From Oceanospirillaceae bacterium UBA7410 (GTDB lineage: Bacteria; Pseudomonadota; Gammaproteobacteria; Pseudomonadales; Balneatricaceae): DNA of 5,276 nucleotides. Below, in pieces: positions 4,993 through 5,276 of this stretch. The notes beneath the pieces are model-generated. The model did no database searches. It worked only from the letters and a program-made list of their open reading frames with translations, and had not been told where the DNA came from. The DNA is taken from positions 1-5,276 of the forward strand of contig DKMQ01000091.1 of NCBI GenBank assembly GCA_002470565.1, in the 5' to 3' direction. A program made the translations under genes and the position numbers. Within the stretch, counting starts at the first letter, position 1. Every line of letters starts with the position of its first letter.

Positions 4993-4994
4993 AC
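4964..4994 (+). promoter_or_regulatory. Candidate rightward promoter at the palindrome
   Basis: The right outer arm contains TATAAC (4989-4994), five of six bases of the -10 consensus, preceded by TTTTTG, which gives a TG next to the hexamer. A weak -35-like TTTACT (4964-4969) lies 19 bases upstream inside the inner palindrome. Transcription would start near 5001, about 40 bases before the ATG at 5041. The inner palindrome would sit over the -35 region and could control access. Confidence 0.35.
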
Positions 4995-5040
4995 TATTTT
5001 TTGGCAGTGATCGCTCCATTGCCTGTGTGGCACATAGACT

Positions 5041-5276
5041 ATGCAACAACGTAAAATTGACTCTAAGCTTACTGATATCGCACAACAGTCTGTGTCTAAC
5101 ATGGGCAGCATTTTGATTGGAGAGCTAAATGAATCTGTAGCAAACGTAGATTTTGAAGGCATGCTAAGCCGATCTTCTGCCCTATCTAGATTTGCCAAAA
5201 ATAACACCCGTAGTCATCTTTTAATGAATGATTTAAAGACTATGGCCCAAGGTAGCCCTCTTGGCAGCATGGCAGC
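5041..5276 (+). CDS. Hypothetical protein, 5' end only (78 codons seen)
   Basis: An open frame starts at ATG 5041, just after an in-frame TAG (5035-5037), and runs without a stop to the window end. The 78 visible residues begin MQQRKIDSKLTDIAQQSVSN and are rich in Ser, Asn, Leu and Met; hydrophobic residues are spaced as in amphipathic helices. There is no signal peptide, membrane span or motif that I recognise. No good Shine-Dalgarno precedes the ATG (GTGTGG, 5025-5030, is the best), so ATG 5101 or another internal start remains possible. Smooth codon use, the candidate promoter at the nested palindrome and the absence of a better frame support a real gene. A shared operator with the divergent small gene would suggest linked functions, but its role is unknown. 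Confidence 0.5.
   Translation, partial: MQQRKIDSKLTDIAQQSVSNMGSILIGELNESVANVDFEGMLSRSSALSRFAKNNTRSHLLMNDLKTMAQGSPLGSMA

Larger units (their letters stand above)
4802..5040. other. AT-rich divergent intergenic region
   Basis: The stretch between the small leftward gene and the partial rightward gene is strongly AT-rich and has no convincing coding frame. A nominal rightward frame at 4851-5054 starts with TTG, has no ribosome-binding site, and its translation is low-complexity, rich in Tyr, Leu and Thr. The main content is the nested palindrome and paired -10-like boxes at 4935-4994. Confidence 0.55.

Noticed and set aside
4851..5054. Plus-strand open frame of 67 codons, hydrophobic and Tyr/Thr-rich
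   Set aside because: It starts with TTG without a Shine-Dalgarno, runs through AT-rich repeats and the palindrome, and overlaps the ATG 5041 gene in another frame. The hydrophobicity comes from base composition.
4965..5207. Minus-strand open frame of 80 codons
   Set aside because: It is antisense to the better-supported plus-strand frame from 5041 and runs into the palindrome; nothing in the protein is recognisable.
1..5276. CRISPR array, tRNA or rRNA gene, insertion sequence
   Set aside because: No spaced direct-repeat series, cloverleaf-like segment, rRNA-like stretch or transposase-like protein was seen on either strand.

Overview
The window looks like chromosomal DNA of a marine or halotolerant gammaproteobacterium of moderate, somewhat AT-leaning base composition. 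The evidence is a gammaproteobacterial-type rpsP-rimM pair (apparently leading into trmD) and an ectoine-breakdown type gene pair. No genus can be named from the sequence alone.

Left part (1-833, minus strand): the start of the conserved translation operon rpsP (ribosomal protein S16) - rimM (16S rRNA maturation factor). A GTG directly after the rimM stop is probably the trmD start, cut by the window edge. Region 834-1207 is a 374-bp divergent intergenic region. It holds a good candidate rpsP promoter whose -35 box lies in a 15-bp inverted repeat, two similar small hairpins, a perfect TTGACA box facing right, and the Shine-Dalgarno sequence of the first rightward gene.

Middle (1208-4607, plus strand): a tight three-gene operon. 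It encodes a PLP enzyme of the cystathionine gamma-synthase family with altered active-site neighbours, an M24-fold hydrolase resembling ectoine hydrolase (DoeA/EutD), and a zinc deacylase resembling N-acetyl-diaminobutyrate deacetylase (DoeB/EutE). DoeA opens the ectoine ring to N-acetyl-2,4-diaminobutyrate and DoeB removes the acetate to leave 2,4-diaminobutyrate. The PLP enzyme is the unexpected member. By position it may process diaminobutyrate, a hydroxylated derivative or a related amino acid, in place of or beside the usual EutB/EutC or DoeD/DoeC steps, none of which is present here. No ectoine transporter and no EnuR- or AsnC-type regulator is in the window.

Right part (4604-5276): a small unrecognised minus-strand gene whose stop codon overlaps the doeB stop, and an unrecognised plus-strand gene running off the window. 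Between these divergent genes lies a striking two-tier palindrome: a perfect 22-bp dyad (10-bp arms) nested inside a second 10-bp inverted repeat with exactly the same centre (4964.5). The outer arms carry -10-like hexamers facing both ways, so this looks like a symmetric divergent promoter-operator. It and the PLP-enzyme/DoeA/DoeB trio are the two points most worth follow-up.
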